A DNA stretch of 6,755 nt. Origin: Chloroflexota bacterium (lineage in GTDB: Bacteria > Chloroflexota > Ktedonobacteria > Ktedonobacterales > Ktedonobacteraceae). Numbering within the stretch: the first letter of the stretch is position 1; each line of letters begins with the position of its first letter. Positions 5,268-6,755 of the stretch are shown piece after piece. A program made the position numbers and the translations under genes. Location of the stretch: assembly GCA_021828635.1 (NCBI GenBank), contig JAJZEJ010000715.1:1-6755 (forward strand), in the 5' to 3' direction. A model generated the notes under the pieces. That model was given only the letters and a program-made list of their open reading frames with translations, was not told where the DNA came from and ran no database searches.

Positions 5268-6755
5268 ATGAATGAACAGCATATGCAAGCACAGTATCCG
5301 GTCATTATCGTTGGCGCGGGACCAGTCGGGCTGGTAGCCGCTAATCTGCTGGGACAGGCTGGTATCCCCGCGCTCCTGATCGAGCGCAACGCAGGTTTGA
5401 GTCAGCAGACGAAAGCTGATGCACTGGATGAGGAGAGCTTACGTCTGTGTCAGGCGTTAGGACTCGGCGAGGCGATAGAGGCACATGTGCTACTCAATTT
5501 ACAAGCCCATTTTCTTTCTGGTCGCACGCCTATTGCCCACGTCATGCCGAACGCGCATGGACGCTATCATGGCTATCCTTTCCTGTCTACTTTCTATCAG
5601 CCGACCTTCGAGGCTATTCTCCTACATGGCCTTGAGCGTTTTCCACATATCCAGGTCCATTTTCAACATACCGCAGAACAGATAATACAGGACAAAGATA
5701 GCGTGACGCTCACTCTTCGTGCTTCTGATGGCACATCTCGCCAAATACGCTGTGATTACCTGCTAGCCTGCGATGGCAGCAAAAGCATGATACGCCATGC
5801 CTTATCAATTCCTATGCAGCAATACATGCGGGGTAAACGCTGGCTGGTCGTGGATACGGTTGAGGATGACGATGCTACAGCGGCTGTAACCTTCTTCTGC
5901 AATCCTGCACGACCAGCAATGACGATTCTGGCTCCCGAACGACGCCGACGCTGGGAATTTATGCTATTAGCGAACGAACGCGAAGAGGATTTTTCGCAAG
6001 AAGAGAGTATTCACACGCTTATTCAACAGGGCCGCAAGCAGTTGGGTCTGACGGGCGAGATGACGGCGCAGATCGCGCACTACACAATCTATACGTTTTA
6101 CGCGCTAATTGCCCAATCATTCAGCCAGGGGCGCGTCTTCTTGCTCGGTGATGCCGCTCATCTTATTCCGCCCTTCGCCGGTCAGGGCATGAATAGCGGT
6201 CTGCGTGATGCTTACAACCTGTGCTGGAAGCTAGCAATGGTGCTACATGGACAGATGTCACCCGCTCTGCTAGACAGCTATGAGCAAGAGCGTGTCTCGC
6301 ACCTGCGAAAAATGCTACGTTTCTCCGCGTTGATAGGCTTTGTCGTCACAGCACCTACCCGTCCAACAGCTATTTTACGTAATGTTATTCTCCGTGCAGT
6401 GGATACATTTTCACCCACCCAGCATCTTTTGCGCGAGGCTGACATCAAACCCAAACCGCGCTATACTGATGGTCTATTTATACCAGCGCGTCGTCTTGCC
6501 TTACGCTCGCTTGTCGGTCTCATGCTCCCACAGCCTACCGTTGGGACGCTCACAGGCGAGACAATATTGCTGGATGATGTGCTGGGTCACGGCTTCGCCA
6601 TGCTGCGCTATACCGAGCAGCCCAACCACGCATTTAGCGCATTAACGCATGCAATCTGGCAAGAATTAGCGGTACAACGGGTTTGCGTGCAACCAGCGAC
6701 GTGCAATAACGTAGCTATCATGGGATCGGATTGCATTGTTGTACGCGATGGCACA
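5268..6755 (+). CDS. FAD-dependent aromatic monooxygenase, MhpA-like (3' end outside window)
   Basis: From ATG 5268, 496 codons stay open to the right edge. The product is a class A (single-component, NAD(P)H-dependent) flavoprotein hydroxylase, a group that inserts one oxygen atom into phenolic or related rings in the cytoplasm. The FAD-binding GAGPVG is at 16-21 with the strand-ending Glu39; the DG motif is at 168-170 (CDG) and the GD motif GDAAHLIPPFAGQGMNSG at 294-311, followed by LRDAYNLCWKL. These resemble 3-(3-hydroxyphenyl)propionate hydroxylase (MhpA) and pentachlorophenol-type monooxygenases. From about residue 450 (LLDDVLGHGFAML) the thioredoxin-like C-terminal domain of that group begins and is cut by the edge. 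The usual length is about 500-600 residues, so little is probably missing. Substrate cannot be told; catabolism and antibiotic-type tailoring are both possible. It is probably co-transcribed with the hydrolase-fold gene 41 bases upstream. Confidence 0.9.
   Translation, partial: MNEQHMQAQYPVIIVGAGPVGLVAANLLGQAGIPALLIERNAGLSQQTKADALDEESLRLCQALGLGEAIEAHVLLNLQAHFLSGRTPIAHVMPNAHGRYHGYPFLSTFYQPTFEAILLHGLERFPHIQVHFQHTAEQIIQDKDSVTLTLRASDGTSRQIRCDYLLACDGSKSMIRHALSIPMQQYMRGKRWLVVDTVEDDDATAAVTFFCNPARPAMTILAPERRRRWEFMLLANEREEDFSQEESIHTLIQQGRKQLGLTGEMTAQIAHYTIYTFYALIAQSFSQGRVFLLGDAAHLIPPFAGQGMNSGLRDAYNLCWKLAMVLHGQMSPALLDSYEQERVSHLRKMLRFSALIGFVVTAPTRPTAILRNVILRAVDTFSPTQHLLREADIKPKPRYTDGLFIPARRLALRSLVGLMLPQPTVGTLTGETILLDDVLGHGFAMLRYTEQPNHAFSALTHAIWQELAVQRVCVQPATCNNVAIMGSDCIVVRDGT

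Noticed and set aside
5233..5271. Twelve-codon frame starting in the right arm of the palindrome and ending on the monooxygenase ATG
   Set aside because: Its only Shine-Dalgarno-like sequence is inside the stem and three bases from the ATG. The encoded peptide has no visible character, so it is probably coincidence.
4267..5288. Several open frames of 63-76 codons on both strands within the hydrolase gene
   Set aside because: They are shadows of a real coding frame with a clear fold, produced by the GC-rich codon pattern.
5447..6645. Plus-strand open frames of 62-101 codons in the right-hand region
   Set aside because: They lie in other frames of the FAD monooxygenase, which reads without interruption from 5268 with all expected flavin motifs.

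Overview
The window looks like a chromosomal accessory region of a free-living bacterium with mid-to-high GC genes. The closest stylistic match I can offer is Chloroflexota, Ktedonobacteria-like. That rests on the look of the hydrolase, the monooxygenase and the palindromic repeat, and no marker gene confirms it. Two compositional zones are visible. The flanks (about 1-200 and 4280-6755) are GC-richer, while the middle (about 235-4260) is clearly AT-rich. Hand counts of two sample 60-base lines give 23/60 G+C from 3301 and 37/60 from 4681.

Layout. At the left edge a metallo-beta-lactamase-fold hydrolase (1-185, minus strand) runs off the window. A 136-base divergent intergenic region follows, with two small dyads and a possible promoter. 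Next come two plus-strand genes overlapping by ATGA. The first (322-3522) is a 1066-residue adenine-N6 DNA methyltransferase with its own target-recognition region. The second (3519-4229) is a 236-residue protein with a PD-(D/E)XK nuclease signature (D106, E124-C-K126). Together they read as a compact, horizontally acquired restriction-modification or phage-defence cassette: the first protein recognises and methylates DNA, and the second probably cuts unmodified DNA. I cannot match the pair to a named system, so it is the main candidate for something undescribed.

To the right is a plus-strand pair on the GC-rich background. The first gene is an alpha/beta-hydrolase-fold protein that appears to start at a CTG codon (4291-5226) and lacks the catalytic Ser and His. 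The second is an MhpA-like FAD aromatic monooxygenase (5268-6755) that runs off the right edge. The junction between them is a 25-bp perfect inverted repeat with a 16-base loop, which supplies the last codons and the stop of the hydrolase gene. The pair is probably an operon acting on aromatic or polyketide-like substrates. No tRNA, rRNA, CRISPR array, transposase or clear intrinsic terminator was seen.
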